Position numbers and translations under genes: made by a program. DNA of 35,711 nt from DAOMNN01 sp050486545 (GTDB taxonomy: Bacteria; Pseudomonadota; Gammaproteobacteria; Burkholderiales; Rhodocyclaceae), in assembly GCA_050486545.1 (NCBI GenBank), contig JBJHDM010000032.1, positions 1-35,711 of the forward strand, in the 5' to 3' direction. Position 1 is the stretch's first letter. Each line of letters starts with the position of its first letter. The notes below the pieces were generated by a model. That model was given only the letters and a program-made list of their open reading frames with translations. It had not been told where the DNA came from and ran no database searches. Positions 23,373 to 32,361 of this stretch are shown here, one piece after another.

Positions 23373-25235
23373 TCAACTATTGTCGTGATTGAGCCGTTCA
23401 ATGGCTGTAAGGATTCCGGCCTTGTCCAGTCCGATCGATTGCAGCAGCAGGGCCTGGTCTCCATGGTCGATGAAGCGGTCCGGCAGTCCGAGACGCAACA
23501 GTCGCGGCCGTACCGGTGCGGTCTCCAGGACCCTGGCCACTTCGGAGCCGGCACCGCCGATCACGGCATTCTCCTCGATCGTGACCAGCAGTTCGTGCTT
23601 GCCGGCCAGTTCTAGAATGCAGGCTTCGTCGAGCGGCTTGACGAAGCGCATGTTGACGACGGTCGCGTCGATCGCTTCGCCGGCCTCGAGAGCGGCATCG
23701 AACAGGCTGCCGAACGCCAGCAGCGCGACCTTCACACCTCTGCGGCGGATCTCGGCCTTGCCGATCGGAATCCGGGCCATCTCCGGTGCCGGTACCACGC
23801 CCCGGCCGCTTCCGCGCGGATAGCGGACCGCTGCCGGTCCTTCATGGCAATATGCAGTGTAGAGCATCTGGCGGCATTCGTTCTCGTCCGAGGGGGCCAT
23901 CACGACCAGGTTCGGGATGCAGGCAAGGTAGGAAAGATCGAAGGCGCCATGGTGCGTCGCCCCGTCCGCGCCGGCCAGCCCGGCACGGTCGATTGCGAAG
24001 ACGACCGGAAGGTTCTGCAGGGCGATGTCGTGGATGAGCTGGTCGTAGGCGCGCTGGAGGAAGGTCGAGTAGATCGCGACCACCGGCTTCAGGCCCTCGC
24101 AGGCGAGCCCGGCCGCGAACGTGAGGGCATGCTGCTCGGCGATGCCGACATCGTGGAAGCGCTCCGGAAAGGTCTGCGCGAAGCGCACCATTCCGGAGCC
24201 TTCGCGCATCGCCGGGGTGATGCCGATCACCTTGTCGTCGGCCGCCGCGATGTCGCACAGCCAGTCCCCGAACACCTGGGTGTACGTGGGCTTCCCACCG
24301 CCTTTCCCGGATTCGATTCCGGAATTGTGGTCGAACTTGGAGACCCCGTGGTACAGGATCGGGTCCGCCTCGGCCAGTTTGTAGCCGCGCCCCTTTCGCG
24401 TGATGATGTGAAGGAAATGCGGGCCCTTCAGTTTGCTCAGGTTCTGCAGGGTCGGGAGCAGGGCATCGAGATCGTGCCCGTCGATCGGGCCGTAGTAGTG
24501 GAAACCGAATTCCTCGAACAGCGTGCCCGGCGTGATCAGGCCCTTGACGTGTTCCTCGACCTTGCGGGCGAAATCGAGCACCGGTGGCGCCATGCCCAGT
24601 ACCTTCTCGCCCGCGCGCCTCGCGGCATTGTAGGTCCGGCCCGAGAACATGCGTGCCAGAATCCGGGTCAGCGCACCGACCGGCGGCGAGATCGACATCT
24701 CGTTGTCGTTGAGGATGACGAGCAGGTTGGTGTCGCGCATGTCGCCGGCGTTGTTCAGCGCCTCGAATGCCATGCCGGCGGACATCGCGCCGTCCCCGAT
24801 GACCGCGATCGCGCGGCGATCCTCGCCGCGGTCGCGGGCTGCCACCGCCATGCCGAGCGCGGCCGAGATCGAGGTCGAGGAATGGGCCGTGCCGAACGTG
24901 TCGTAGGGGCTTTCGCAACGGCGCGGAAAACCCGAGATCCCGCCGAAGTGGCGCAACCCGCTCATCGCCTCGCGCCGACCGGTCAGGACCTTGTGGGCGT
25001 AGGTCTGGTGCCCGACATCCCAGACGATGCGATCCTCCGGCGTGTCGAAGACGTAATGCAGGGCGATGCTCAGTTCGACGGTGCCCAGGTTCGAGGACAG
25101 GTGGCCGCCCGTACGCGATACCGACTCGATCAGAAAGGCTCGCAGCTGTCTGGCCAGTTCCGGCAGTTCATGGCGGTCGAGCTTGCGAAGGTCGGCGGGC
25201 GAGTCGATGCTCTGGAGCAGGGCGTACGAGGACAT
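23373..25235 (-). CDS. dxs: 1-deoxy-D-xylulose-5-phosphate synthase
   Basis: A 620-residue thiamine-diphosphate enzyme that condenses pyruvate and glyceraldehyde 3-phosphate, the first step of the MEP isoprenoid pathway. Visible are the histidine in GGHLSSNLG (H46), the ThDP motif IGDGAMSAG (147-154) with its downstream asparagine in LNDN, and the catalytic glutamate in HDVGIAEQHA. Length and N-terminus fit family members, so the start is set at 25235 rather than at the much longer reading frame further upstream. It follows ispA by 20 bp and precedes folE2. Confidence 0.97.
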   Translation of the reverse strand: MSSYALLQSIDSPADLRKLDRHELPELARQLRAFLIESVSRTGGHLSSNLGTVELSIALHYVFDTPEDRIVWDVGHQTYAHKVLTGRREAMSGLRHFGGISGFPRRCESPYDTFGTAHSSTSISAALGMAVAARDRGEDRRAIAVIGDGAMSAGMAFEALNNAGDMRDTNLLVILNDNEMSISPPVGALTRILARMFSGRTYNAARRAGEKVLGMAPPVLDFARKVEEHVKGLITPGTLFEEFGFHYYGPIDGHDLDALLPTLQNLSKLKGPHFLHIITRKGRGYKLAEADPILYHGVSKFDHNSGIESGKGGGKPTYTQVFGDWLCDIAAADDKVIGITPAMREGSGMVRFAQTFPERFHDVGIAEQHALTFAAGLACEGLKPVVAIYSTFLQRAYDQLIHDIALQNLPVVFAIDRAGLAGADGATHHGAFDLSYLACIPNLVVMAPSDENECRQMLYTAYCHEGPAAVRYPRGSGRGVVPAPEMARIPIGKAEIRRRGVKVALLAFGSLFDAALEAGEAIDATVVNMRFVKPLDEACILELAGKHELLVTIEENAVIGGAGSEVARVLETAPVRPRLLRLGLPDRFIDHGDQALLLQSIGLDKAGILTAIERLNHDNS

Positions 25236-25255
25236 TTCGGCGGATTCGACGGCGA

Positions 25256-26158
25256 TCAGAACCTTCGGTGAACGATGAAGCCGGCCAGTTCGTCGAGTCG
25301 TCCCGAGCGCGCGCCCAGGGGGTCGAGCACTTGCCGTGCTTGCGACAGCAGGGCGTGGGCGAGTTCGCGGGCCTCGTTCAGCCCCAGGAGGCTTACGTAG
25401 GTGGGTTTGTCGTGTTCGGCATCCTTGCCGGCGGTCTTGCCCAGCGTGGCGGTGTCGGACTGGGTGTCCAGGATGTCGTCGACGACCTGGAACAGGAGTC
25501 CGACAAGCTTGCCGTAGCGATCGAGTGCGGCGAGCAGGCCGGGTTCGCAGCCCGCCCCGCAACGGGCGCCCAGCAGCACCGACGCGCGGATCAGCGCGCC
25601 CGTCTTGTGAATGTGCATGAACTCCAGTTCGGCGCGTGAGATCGCCTTGCCGACCGCAGCGAGATCGATCGCCTGGCCCCCGGCCATCCCCCTCGACCCG
25701 GAAGCCTTCGCGAGCAGGGCGAGCATCTCGAGCTGGTCGGCCGGTTCGGCGGTCATCGGCTGTTCGGCAAGGACCTGGAATGCCAGGGTCTGCAGGGCAT
25801 CGCCGGTCAGGAGCGCGGTCGCTTCGTCGTACTCGACATGTACGGTCGGCTTCCCGCGGCGCAGCACGTCGTCGTCCATGCACGGCATGTCGTCGTGAAC
25901 GAGCGAATAGGCATGGATGAGTTCGACGGCGCAGGCGGCCCGGTCCAGGCACGACGCCTGCGCGCCGCTCAGCTCCCCGGCGGCATGGACGAGCAGGGCG
26001 CGAACCCGCTTTCCACCGCCCAGGACCGCATAGCGCATCGCGTCGTGAAGGCGTTCGGGGGCGATCGAACTGTCCGGAAGCAGGGCGGAAAGGGCTGATT
26101 CCGTGCGCTGCTGGATGGCCGTCATCCAGGCCAGGAAGTCGGACTCCGCGTTCGTCAC
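25256..26158 (-). CDS. ispA: Farnesyl diphosphate synthase
   Basis: A 300-residue prenyltransferase that joins isopentenyl and dimethylallyl diphosphates to geranyl and farnesyl diphosphate. The first aspartate-rich motif DDMPCMDDD (89-97) has the two-residue insertion typical of bacterial IspA, and the second is FQVVDDILD (D227, D228, D231). GGGKRVR (47-53) binds isopentenyl diphosphate. It overlaps xseB by 4 bp (ATGA), implying coupled translation. The xseB-ispA-dxs order is common in proteobacteria. Confidence 0.96.
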   Translation of the reverse strand: MTNAESDFLAWMTAIQQRTESALSALLPDSSIAPERLHDAMRYAVLGGGKRVRALLVHAAGELSGAQASCLDRAACAVELIHAYSLVHDDMPCMDDDVLRRGKPTVHVEYDEATALLTGDALQTLAFQVLAEQPMTAEPADQLEMLALLAKASGSRGMAGGQAIDLAAVGKAISRAELEFMHIHKTGALIRASVLLGARCGAGCEPGLLAALDRYGKLVGLLFQVVDDILDTQSDTATLGKTAGKDAEHDKPTYVSLLGLNEARELAHALLSQARQVLDPLGARSGRLDELAGFIVHRRF

Positions 26159-26400
26159 TTTCCGCCCTTTTCGTCTGATGCCGATTCGAACGGGACCAAT
26201 TCGCCGCCTTCGAGTTGCCGTACGCGCTGTTCGGCTGCCTGCAGCGTGTCCTGGCAGTACTTCAGCAAGCCAGAGCCCCGCTGATAGCGTTCCAGCGCCT
26301 GTTCCAGCGAAATGGTGCCTGCCTCCATTTCCTGGACGATGGTCTCGAGTTCGGAAATGGCCGCTTCAAAGGATTTCGGAGAACTGACCGGTCTCGTCAT
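26155..26400 (-). CDS. xseB: Exodeoxyribonuclease VII small subunit
   Basis: An 81-residue helical protein matching XseB: SFEAAISELETIVQEMEAGTISLEQALERYQRG spans its core (about residues 10-45). It binds XseA to form exonuclease VII, which degrades single-stranded DNA. The start at 26400 gives the usual family length; a longer frame from 26448 lacks support because it would cross the -10 element of a good promoter. It is the first gene of the isoprenoid operon. Confidence 0.95.
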   Translation of the reverse strand: MTRPVSSPKSFEAAISELETIVQEMEAGTISLEQALERYQRGSGLLKYCQDTLQAAEQRVRQLEGGELVPFESASDEKGGK

Positions 26401-26429
26401 GGTCAATAGCCGGCGCGCGGAAAACGAAG

Positions 26430-26459
26430 AACATAACCGATCGTGCAACTAGTGGTCAA
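26430..26459 (-). promoter_or_regulatory. Sigma-70-type promoter of the xseB-ispA-dxs operon
   Basis: On the - strand, TTGACC (26459-26454) and TATGTT (26435-26430) are separated by 18 bp, five and four matches to the consensus. Transcription would start near 26423, about 20 bp before the xseB ATG. The same 130-bp region must hold the divergent promoter of the Rieske gene; TAAAAT at 26473-26478 on the + strand is a candidate -10 element without a clear -35 box. Confidence 0.55.
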
Positions 26460-26530
26460 ACGCCATTTCAAATAAAATGACCGGCCGCTTTTCTTCCGGA
26501 TTTCTTGGGCTCAATCGAGGAGGTTCGGGC

Positions 26531-27631
26531 ATGTCCGACATCGCTTCCAAAACGCATCTGGCGGCCGGCGCATCGCAACTCCCGGTGTCGCTGTATTTCG
26601 ACGAAAAAGTCTTCGAACTCGAGAAGCGCTTGCTCTTCGATGCGGGCCCGGGCTATGTCGGCCATGAGTTGATGGTGCCGGAGGTCGGGAACTACCGCTC
26701 GCTCGAATGGCTCGATCATTCCAAACTGCTTTTCCGCACCGCCGACGGCATTCATCAGCTGTCGAACGTCTGCCGTCATCGGCAGGCCATCATGCTGCAG
26801 GGCTCCGGAACCACGGACCACATCGTCTGCCCCGTCCATCGCTGGACCTACGACCAGGCCGGCACCCTGTTGGGCGCACCGCATTTTCCGACCAACCCTT
26901 GCCTGCATCTCCAACGCGATACGCTGGAAAAGTGGCAGGGACTGCTGTTCAAGGGTCCGCGCCGTCCCGCCGACGATCTTGCGGGGATGGCCGTCGCCCC
27001 CGAATTCGATTTCTCCGGCTACAAGCTCGACCGCGTCGAGATCCACGAATGCAACTACAACTGGAAGACCTTCATCGAGGTCTATCTCGAGGATTACCAC
27101 GTCGAGCCCTTTCATCCGGGGCTGGGTAATTTCGTCACCTGCGACGACCTCACCTGGCAGTTCGGCGAGTGGTATTCCGTACAGCGGGTCGGGATCCGTT
27201 CGCTTGCACGGCCCGGGTCCGAGGCCTACCGGAAGTGGCACGAGGTCCTCCTCGACTACCAGGGCGACACCCGCCCGGCCCACGGGGCGATCTGGCTGAC
27301 CTACTACCCGAACGTGATGGTGGAATGGTATCCCCACGTCCTGGTGGTGAGCACGCTGATCCCAAGGGACGTGAACCGCACCACCAATGTGGTCGAGTTC
27401 TACTATCCGGAGGAGATCGTCGAATTCGAGCGTGAATTCGTCGAGGCGGAACAGGCGGCGTACATGGAAACCGCGATCGAGGACGACGACATCGGAGAGC
27501 GCATGGACCGTGGCCGCTGGGCACTGTACCGGGAAGGACGCAACGAGGTCGGCCCCTATCAGTCACCGTTCGAGGATGGCATGCAGCACTTCCACGAGTT
27601 CTACCGCAGCATCCTCGCCCCCCACCTCTGA
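26531..27631 (+). CDS. Rieske non-heme iron oxygenase, alpha subunit
   Basis: A 366-residue oxygenase. The Rieske [2Fe-2S] site is C81-R-H83 with C100-PV-H103 (separated by 16 residues), and the mononuclear iron ligands appear as H190 and H195 in EDYHVEPFH plus an aspartate in the EDDDIGERM segment (near 318-320). N177 and the preceding NYNWK match the alpha-subunit family that includes aromatic ring-hydroxylating dioxygenases and glycine-betaine or carnitine monooxygenases. No reductase, ferredoxin or beta subunit lies beside it, so it is an orphan alpha subunit fed by an unlinked reductase. The substrate cannot be read. The start has GAGGAG at good spacing. It is divergent from xseB and has no obvious link to the qhp regulon. 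Confidence 0.9.
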   Translation: MSDIASKTHLAAGASQLPVSLYFDEKVFELEKRLLFDAGPGYVGHELMVPEVGNYRSLEWLDHSKLLFRTADGIHQLSNVCRHRQAIMLQGSGTTDHIVCPVHRWTYDQAGTLLGAPHFPTNPCLHLQRDTLEKWQGLLFKGPRRPADDLAGMAVAPEFDFSGYKLDRVEIHECNYNWKTFIEVYLEDYHVEPFHPGLGNFVTCDDLTWQFGEWYSVQRVGIRSLARPGSEAYRKWHEVLLDYQGDTRPAHGAIWLTYYPNVMVEWYPHVLVVSTLIPRDVNRTTNVVEFYYPEEIVEFEREFVEAEQAAYMETAIEDDDIGERMDRGRWALYREGRNEVGPYQSPFEDGMQHFHEFYRSILAPHL

Positions 27632-27646
27632 TCGCAGAGCGACCCG

Positions 27647-27669
27647 GGGGTCAGGTTCGGTCGGACCCC
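27647..27669. terminator. Bidirectional hairpin between the Rieske gene and ispH
   Basis: GGGGTC (27647-27652) pairs with GACCCC (27664-27669) across an 11-nt loop, located between and slightly overlapping the convergent stop regions of the Rieske gene and ispH. No T-run is present. Confidence 0.4.
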
Positions 27670-28595
27670 TGCAATTCTCGGGGAATCGGGAAGGTCACCC
27701 GCTCGGGTACGCCGTCCAGGGGGCGCACCGATCCGGCGCCGAGTTGCCGAAGACGTTCGATCACCGCTTCCACGAGCACTTCCGGTGCGGAGGCGCCGGC
27801 CGTCACGCCGATGCGTCGCTTGCCCTCGATCCATGCCGGATCGATCGCCTCCGCGTTGTCGACGAGCCACGCCGGCACGCCACGCACGGCGGCCACTTCG
27901 CGCAAACGGTTGGAATTCGAGCTGTTGACCGAGCCGACCACGAGCACGGCATCGACCTGGGGCGTCATGAACTTGACCGCGTCCTGGCGGTTCTGGGTCG
28001 CGTAGCAGATGTCGTCTTTCCTGGGGCCGACGATGGCCGGGAAGCGCGCACGGAGTGCGTCGATGACGCTTTGCGCATCGTCCATCGACAGCGTCGTCTG
28101 GGTCACGTATCCCAGTTGCGCCGGGTTGGCGACCTGCAGCGCGGCCACGTCGGCGGCAGACTCGACAAGGTGGATCCCGCCGTCGAGCTGTCCCATCGTT
28201 CCCTCGACCTCCGGGTGCCCGCGGTGTCCGATCATGATCACTTCGTACCCTTGCTGGTGCATGCGCGACACTTCGTTATGCACCTTGGTCACGAGCGGGC
28301 AGGTCGCGTCGAACACGCGCAGGCCGCGCCGATCCGCTTCGTCACGGACGGCCCGCGACACCCCGTGGGCGCTGAAGATCACGGTGTTCCCGGCGGGAAC
28401 TTCATCGAGTTCCTCGACGAAGATCGCGCCCTTGGCACGCAGGCTCTCGACGACGAACTTGTTGTGGACGACTTCGTGACGCACGTAGATCGGGGCGCCG
28501 AAACGTTCGAGTGCGCGCTCGACGATCTCGATGGCACGCTCCACCCCGGCGCAGAAGCCCCGCGGCGTGGCAAGCAGGATTTCGTTGTCGCTCAT
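27651..28595 (-). CDS. ispH: 4-hydroxy-3-methylbut-2-enyl diphosphate reductase
   Basis: A 314-residue iron-sulfur enzyme for the last MEP-pathway step, making isopentenyl and dimethylallyl diphosphate. The three cluster ligands are C15 (PRGFCAGV), C99 (FDATCPLV) and C197 (DDICYATQ), and the active-site residues in HEVVHN, AHGVS and SVNSSNS are present. A GGGAGA ribosome site precedes the ATG. It is the last gene of a ribF-ileS-lspA-fkpB-ispH operon, an order known from other proteobacteria. Confidence 0.97.
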   Translation of the reverse strand: MSDNEILLATPRGFCAGVERAIEIVERALERFGAPIYVRHEVVHNKFVVESLRAKGAIFVEELDEVPAGNTVIFSAHGVSRAVRDEADRRGLRVFDATCPLVTKVHNEVSRMHQQGYEVIMIGHRGHPEVEGTMGQLDGGIHLVESAADVAALQVANPAQLGYVTQTTLSMDDAQSVIDALRARFPAIVGPRKDDICYATQNRQDAVKFMTPQVDAVLVVGSVNSSNSNRLREVAAVRGVPAWLVDNAEAIDPAWIEGKRRIGVTAGASAPEVLVEAVIERLRQLGAGSVRPLDGVPERVTFPIPRELQGSDRT

Positions 28596-28614
28596 CGCTG
28601 TTCTCCCGTACGGC

Positions 28615-29043
28615 TTACATGATCCCGATGATCTCGACCTCGAAACGGATCGCCTTGCCGGCCAGGGGATGGTTGAAGTCGATCAAGGCCGATTGTTCGT
28701 CGATCTCGCGCACCAGGCCGGAATAGCGGGATCCGTCCGGTGCGGTAAACTCCATGATGCTCAAGGCGTCGATCTCCTCGTCGGGCATGTGCTCGCGTCG
28801 CACCCGCTCGACCAGCTCCGGCTTGTGGGCGCCGAAGGCCTGGTCCGCCGCAAGCGTGAACTGGTGACGCGACCCCGCCTCCAGGCCGGCGAGCAGGCGC
28901 TCGAGATTCGGCAGCAACTCGCCGTTGCCCAGTTGCAGCGTGGCCGGCGTCCCCTCGAAGGTGCTGATCAGCGGCTGGCCGTTCTCGAGGGCGATGCGGT
29001 AGTGCAGGGTCACCAGGCTGTCGGGTTGGACGGTATGCGTCAC
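28615..29043 (-). CDS. fkpB: FKBP-type peptidyl-prolyl cis-trans isomerase
   Basis: A 142-residue FKBP/SlyD-like isomerase with the family core LVTLHYRIALENGQ near the N-terminus, the glycine-rich EGTPATLQLGNGELLPNLERLLAGLEAG, and the chaperone-flap segment typical of SlpA/FkpB. It catalyses prolyl isomerisation in the cytoplasm. The GTG start at 29043 overlaps the lspA stop by 4 bp, with GGAGA about 8 bp upstream; no ATG fits better. The gene is usually placed between lspA and ispH, as here. Confidence 0.92.
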   Translation of the reverse strand: MTHTVQPDSLVTLHYRIALENGQPLISTFEGTPATLQLGNGELLPNLERLLAGLEAGSRHQFTLAADQAFGAHKPELVERVRREHMPDEEIDALSIMEFTAPDGSRYSGLVREIDEQSALIDFNHPLAGKAIRFEVEIIGIM

Positions 29044-29531
29044 GAGGGGTTCTCCGTTGTGGGCGGCTTGTGGCCGGGACGAAAGTGCGACCAGAGCATC
29101 AGGGCGACCCCGATCGAGATGGCCGAATCGGCGACGTTGAATGCCGGCCACCCGAAGCGGCCGACATGGAAGTACAGGAAATCGACCACCGCCCCATGGA
29201 CGAGGCGGTCGATGACATTGCCGATCGCGCCGCCGATGATCAGGCTGAACGACAGCGGGAGCAGGCGCTCGCAGGCATGCTGGCGCAGCATGGCGAACAG
29301 CCAGGTGCAGATGACCAGTGCGAGGCTCACGAAGAACCAGCGCTGCCAGCCGGGCTGGTCGGCCAGAAAGCTGAACGCCGCCCCCGGATTGAACAGCAGG
29401 ACGAGCTGGAAGAAGCCCGTGACCGGAATCGCCTGGCCATAGTGCAGGGTCGTCAGGACCAGCCACTTGGTGGCCTGGTCGAGCACGATCACCGTGGCCG
29501 AAACCCCCAGCCAGCCGATGAGCCTAGGCAT
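29040..29531 (-). CDS. lspA: Prolipoprotein signal peptidase
   Basis: A 163-residue inner-membrane aspartyl protease that removes the signal peptides of lipoproteins. Four hydrophobic segments are visible, the family motif LDQATKW lies near residue 20, and the two catalytic aspartates lie in GNVIDRL and FNVADS. The ATG at 29531 is chosen because it gives the family N-terminus (MPRLIGWLG) and overlaps the ileS stop by 8 bp; the frame extends upstream without homology. Confidence 0.96.
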   Translation of the reverse strand: MPRLIGWLGVSATVIVLDQATKWLVLTTLHYGQAIPVTGFFQLVLLFNPGAAFSFLADQPGWQRWFFVSLALVICTWLFAMLRQHACERLLPLSFSLIIGGAIGNVIDRLVHGAVVDFLYFHVGRFGWPAFNVADSAISIGVALMLWSHFRPGHKPPTTENPS

Positions 29532-32343
29532 GGACGCGGACTTCCCCGGGGCCGAACAGGTTGTCGTGGCAGCGACCGCACAGCGTCGGGTGTTCGGGGA
29601 GGGTCCCGACCTCCTCGCGATAGTGCCAGCAGCGCTCGCACTTCGCCTGGGTGCTCGGTGCTGCGTCGACGCCCTCCGCAGCTTCGTCATCCACGCGGAC
29701 GAGTTCGGCGTCCGAGGTGATCATCACGAAGCGCAGGTCGTCGCCGAGCGCGGACAGCGCGTCGAAGCGTGCCCCGGCCGCGCGGATCCGCAGAGTCGCC
29801 TGCAGCGACGCGCCGATGCCGCCGGCGGTACGCAGGTCCTCGAGTACCTTCTGCGCGCCGGCCCTGGATTCGCGGATCAGGCTCCACTGCGCCAGCAAGG
29901 CCTCTTCGCCGGATTGCTCGGGCAGTTCGTGCCAGGTGTGCAGCATCACGCTGTCCTCGGGGCCCTCGCCGATGATCTGCCAGATTTCCTCGGCGGTGAA
30001 GCTCAGCACTGGCGCCATCAGGCGCGTGATCGCCTGAGTGACGTGCCAGAGCACGGTCTGCGCCGAGCGGCGTGCGGGCGAGTCCTCGGCGGTCGTGTAA
30101 AGCCGGTCCTTGAGCACGTCAAGGTAGAAGGCCCCGAGATCCTCGGCGGCAAAGTTCTGCAACGCCTGGACGACCTTGTGGAACTCGAACCGCTCGTAGT
30201 CCCCCGCGACCTGTTGCTGGAGCCGGCGCGTCAGGGCGATTGCGTAGCGGTCGATGCTCAGGCACCGGTCGAGCGGGACCGCGTGCTGGCGCGGGTCGAA
30301 GTCGGCCGTGTTGGCGAGCAGGAAGCGCAGGGTGTTGCGCAGGCGGCGGTAGACCTCGACGACGCGATCGAGGATCTCGTTCGAGATCGTCAGCTCGCCC
30401 GAATAGTCCGTCGCCGCCACCCAGAGGCGCAGGATCTCGGCACCGAGCCGGTCCGAGACTTCCTGTGGCGCGACCACGTTGCCCTTGGACTTGGACATCT
30501 TCTTGCCCTGTCCGTCCACGACGAAGCCGTGCGTCAGCAGGGCCTCGTAGGGGGCACGGCCGTCAAGCGCACAACCGGTGAGCAGCGAGGAGTGGAACCA
30601 CCCGCGGTGCTGGTCGGAGCCTTCGAGGTAGAGGTCCGCCGGCCAGCGCGACGAGTCCGTGTGCGATCCGCGCAACACGGTCCAGTGCGTGGTGCCCGAG
30701 TCGAACCAGACGTCGAGCGTGTCACGCATCTTCTCGTACTGTTGCGCCTCGTCGCCCAGCAACTCGCCGGCATCGAGCCTGAACCAGGCGTCGATCCCTT
30801 CGCGTTCGACGCGCAGGGCGACCGCTTCGAGCAGTTCCAGCGTGCGCGGATGCGGCTCCCCCGTCTCCTTGTGGAGAAGGAAGGGGATCGGAACGCCCCA
30901 GTTGCGCTGGCGCGAGACGCACCAGTCCGGGCGGTTCGCGATCATCGCGTGCAGGCGCGCCTTTCCCCAGGCGGGATAGAAGCGGGTGTCCTCGACGGCC
31001 TTGAGGGCGAGTTCGCGCAGCGTCGGCGCGCCCGGCGCCACGTGCTCGCGTTCGGCCAGCCGGTCCATGCCGACGAACCACTGCGTCGTGGCCCGGTAGA
31101 TCACCGGCGTCTTGTGGCGCCAGCAGTGCATGTAGCTATGGACGATCGTGCCCGAGGCCAGGAGTGCGCCGACCTCCTCGAGCTTCGCGACGATCTTCGG
31201 ATTGGCGTCCCATACGTTCAGGCCGCCGAAGAAAGGCAGGTCCTCGGCGAAGGTGCCGTCGCCCTGTACCGGAGTGAGGATCTCCTCGTTGCGCATGCCG
31301 TAGCGGGTGCAGGAAACGAAGTCGTCCATGCCGTAGGCCGGGGCGCTATGCACGATGCCGGTACCCGCGTCGGTCGCGACGTAGTCGCCCAGCAGCACCG
31401 GTGACGGACGGTCGTAGAAGGGATGGCGGAAGTTGATCCGGTCGAGGGCGATCCCCTGCGCGGCACCGATCACACGGCCCTCGAGCGCGTAGCGCTCCAG
31501 CGCCGACTGACGCAACTCGGCCGCGAGGACGAGCAGGCCGCGCGAAGTGTCCACGAGCTCGTAGACGAACTCGGGGTGGACGTTGAGCGCCTGGTTCGAC
31601 GGGATCGTCCACGGCGTGGTCGTCCAGATCACCGCGAAGACCGGTCGGTCAGGGAGTGCGTCGAGTCCGAAGGCGTAGGCCAGCTTTCCGCGGTCCGCAT
31701 CGTCGAGCGGGAAGCCGACATCGATCGTGGGCGACTTCTTGTCCTGGTACTCGACTTCCGCTTCGGCCAGTGCCGATCCGCAGTCGAAGCACCAGTTGAC
31801 CGGCTTCAACCCCTTGTACAGGAATCCCTTGCGGAACATCTCGCCCAGCGCGCGGATCTCGTCGGCCTCGTTGGAAAACTGCATCGTGCGATAGGGGGCG
31901 TCCCAGTCGCCGAGCACCCCGAGCCGGATGAAATCGCGTTTCTGCCGCTCGATCTGCTCACCGGCGTAATCGCGGCACAGTTCGCGCGCACGATCGGCCG
32001 GCAGGTGCTTGCCGTGCTGTTTCTCGATCTGGTGCTCGATCGGCAGGCCGTGGCAGTCCCATCCCGGGATGTAGGGCGCATCGAAACCGGCCAGCGTCTT
32101 GGAACGGACGATGATGTCCTTCAGGATCTTGTTGACCGCATGCCCGATGTGAATGTCGCCATTGGCGTATGGAGGCCCGTCGTGCAGGACGAACTTCGGG
32201 CGCCCGGTCGAGCGCTCGCGGATCTTGCGGTAGAGCTGCCGATCCTGCCATTGGGCGATCCAGCCGGGCTCGCGCTTGGCGAGGTTGCCGCGCATCGGAA
32301 ACGGCGTGTCCGGCAGGTTGAGGGTCTTGCGGTAGTCAGCCAT
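29524..32343 (-). CDS. ileS: Isoleucyl-tRNA synthetase
   Basis: A 939-residue class I aminoacyl-tRNA synthetase. The HIGH motif (H65-I-G-H68 in NGDIHIGHAVNK) and the KMSKS loop (near 614) form the adenylation site, the CP1 editing domain lies between, and the C-terminal zinc finger is CERCWHY followed by CGRC. Length and architecture match bacterial IleS of the E. coli type. It lies 18 bp after ribF and overlaps lspA. Confidence 0.98.
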   Translation of the reverse strand: MADYRKTLNLPDTPFPMRGNLAKREPGWIAQWQDRQLYRKIRERSTGRPKFVLHDGPPYANGDIHIGHAVNKILKDIIVRSKTLAGFDAPYIPGWDCHGLPIEHQIEKQHGKHLPADRARELCRDYAGEQIERQKRDFIRLGVLGDWDAPYRTMQFSNEADEIRALGEMFRKGFLYKGLKPVNWCFDCGSALAEAEVEYQDKKSPTIDVGFPLDDADRGKLAYAFGLDALPDRPVFAVIWTTTPWTIPSNQALNVHPEFVYELVDTSRGLLVLAAELRQSALERYALEGRVIGAAQGIALDRINFRHPFYDRPSPVLLGDYVATDAGTGIVHSAPAYGMDDFVSCTRYGMRNEEILTPVQGDGTFAEDLPFFGGLNVWDANPKIVAKLEEVGALLASGTIVHSYMHCWRHKTPVIYRATTQWFVGMDRLAEREHVAPGAPTLRELALKAVEDTRFYPAWGKARLHAMIANRPDWCVSRQRNWGVPIPFLLHKETGEPHPRTLELLEAVALRVEREGIDAWFRLDAGELLGDEAQQYEKMRDTLDVWFDSGTTHWTVLRGSHTDSSRWPADLYLEGSDQHRGWFHSSLLTGCALDGRAPYEALLTHGFVVDGQGKKMSKSKGNVVAPQEVSDRLGAEILRLWVAATDYSGELTISNEILDRVVEVYRRLRNTLRFLLANTADFDPRQHAVPLDRCLSIDRYAIALTRRLQQQVAGDYERFEFHKVVQALQNFAAEDLGAFYLDVLKDRLYTTAEDSPARRSAQTVLWHVTQAITRLMAPVLSFTAEEIWQIIGEGPEDSVMLHTWHELPEQSGEEALLAQWSLIRESRAGAQKVLEDLRTAGGIGASLQATLRIRAAGARFDALSALGDDLRFVMITSDAELVRVDDEAAEGVDAAPSTQAKCERCWHYREEVGTLPEHPTLCGRCHDNLFGPGEVRVHA

Positions 32344-32361
32344 GTTCGGTTCCTTCCGGCC

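Noticed and set aside
26399..26482. TGGTCAA direct repeat and GGTCA/TGACC inverted repeat between xseB and the Rieske gene as an operator
   Set aside because: The units are only 5-7 bp, one overlaps the xseB start codon and another the -35 box; not distinguishable from chance by eye.
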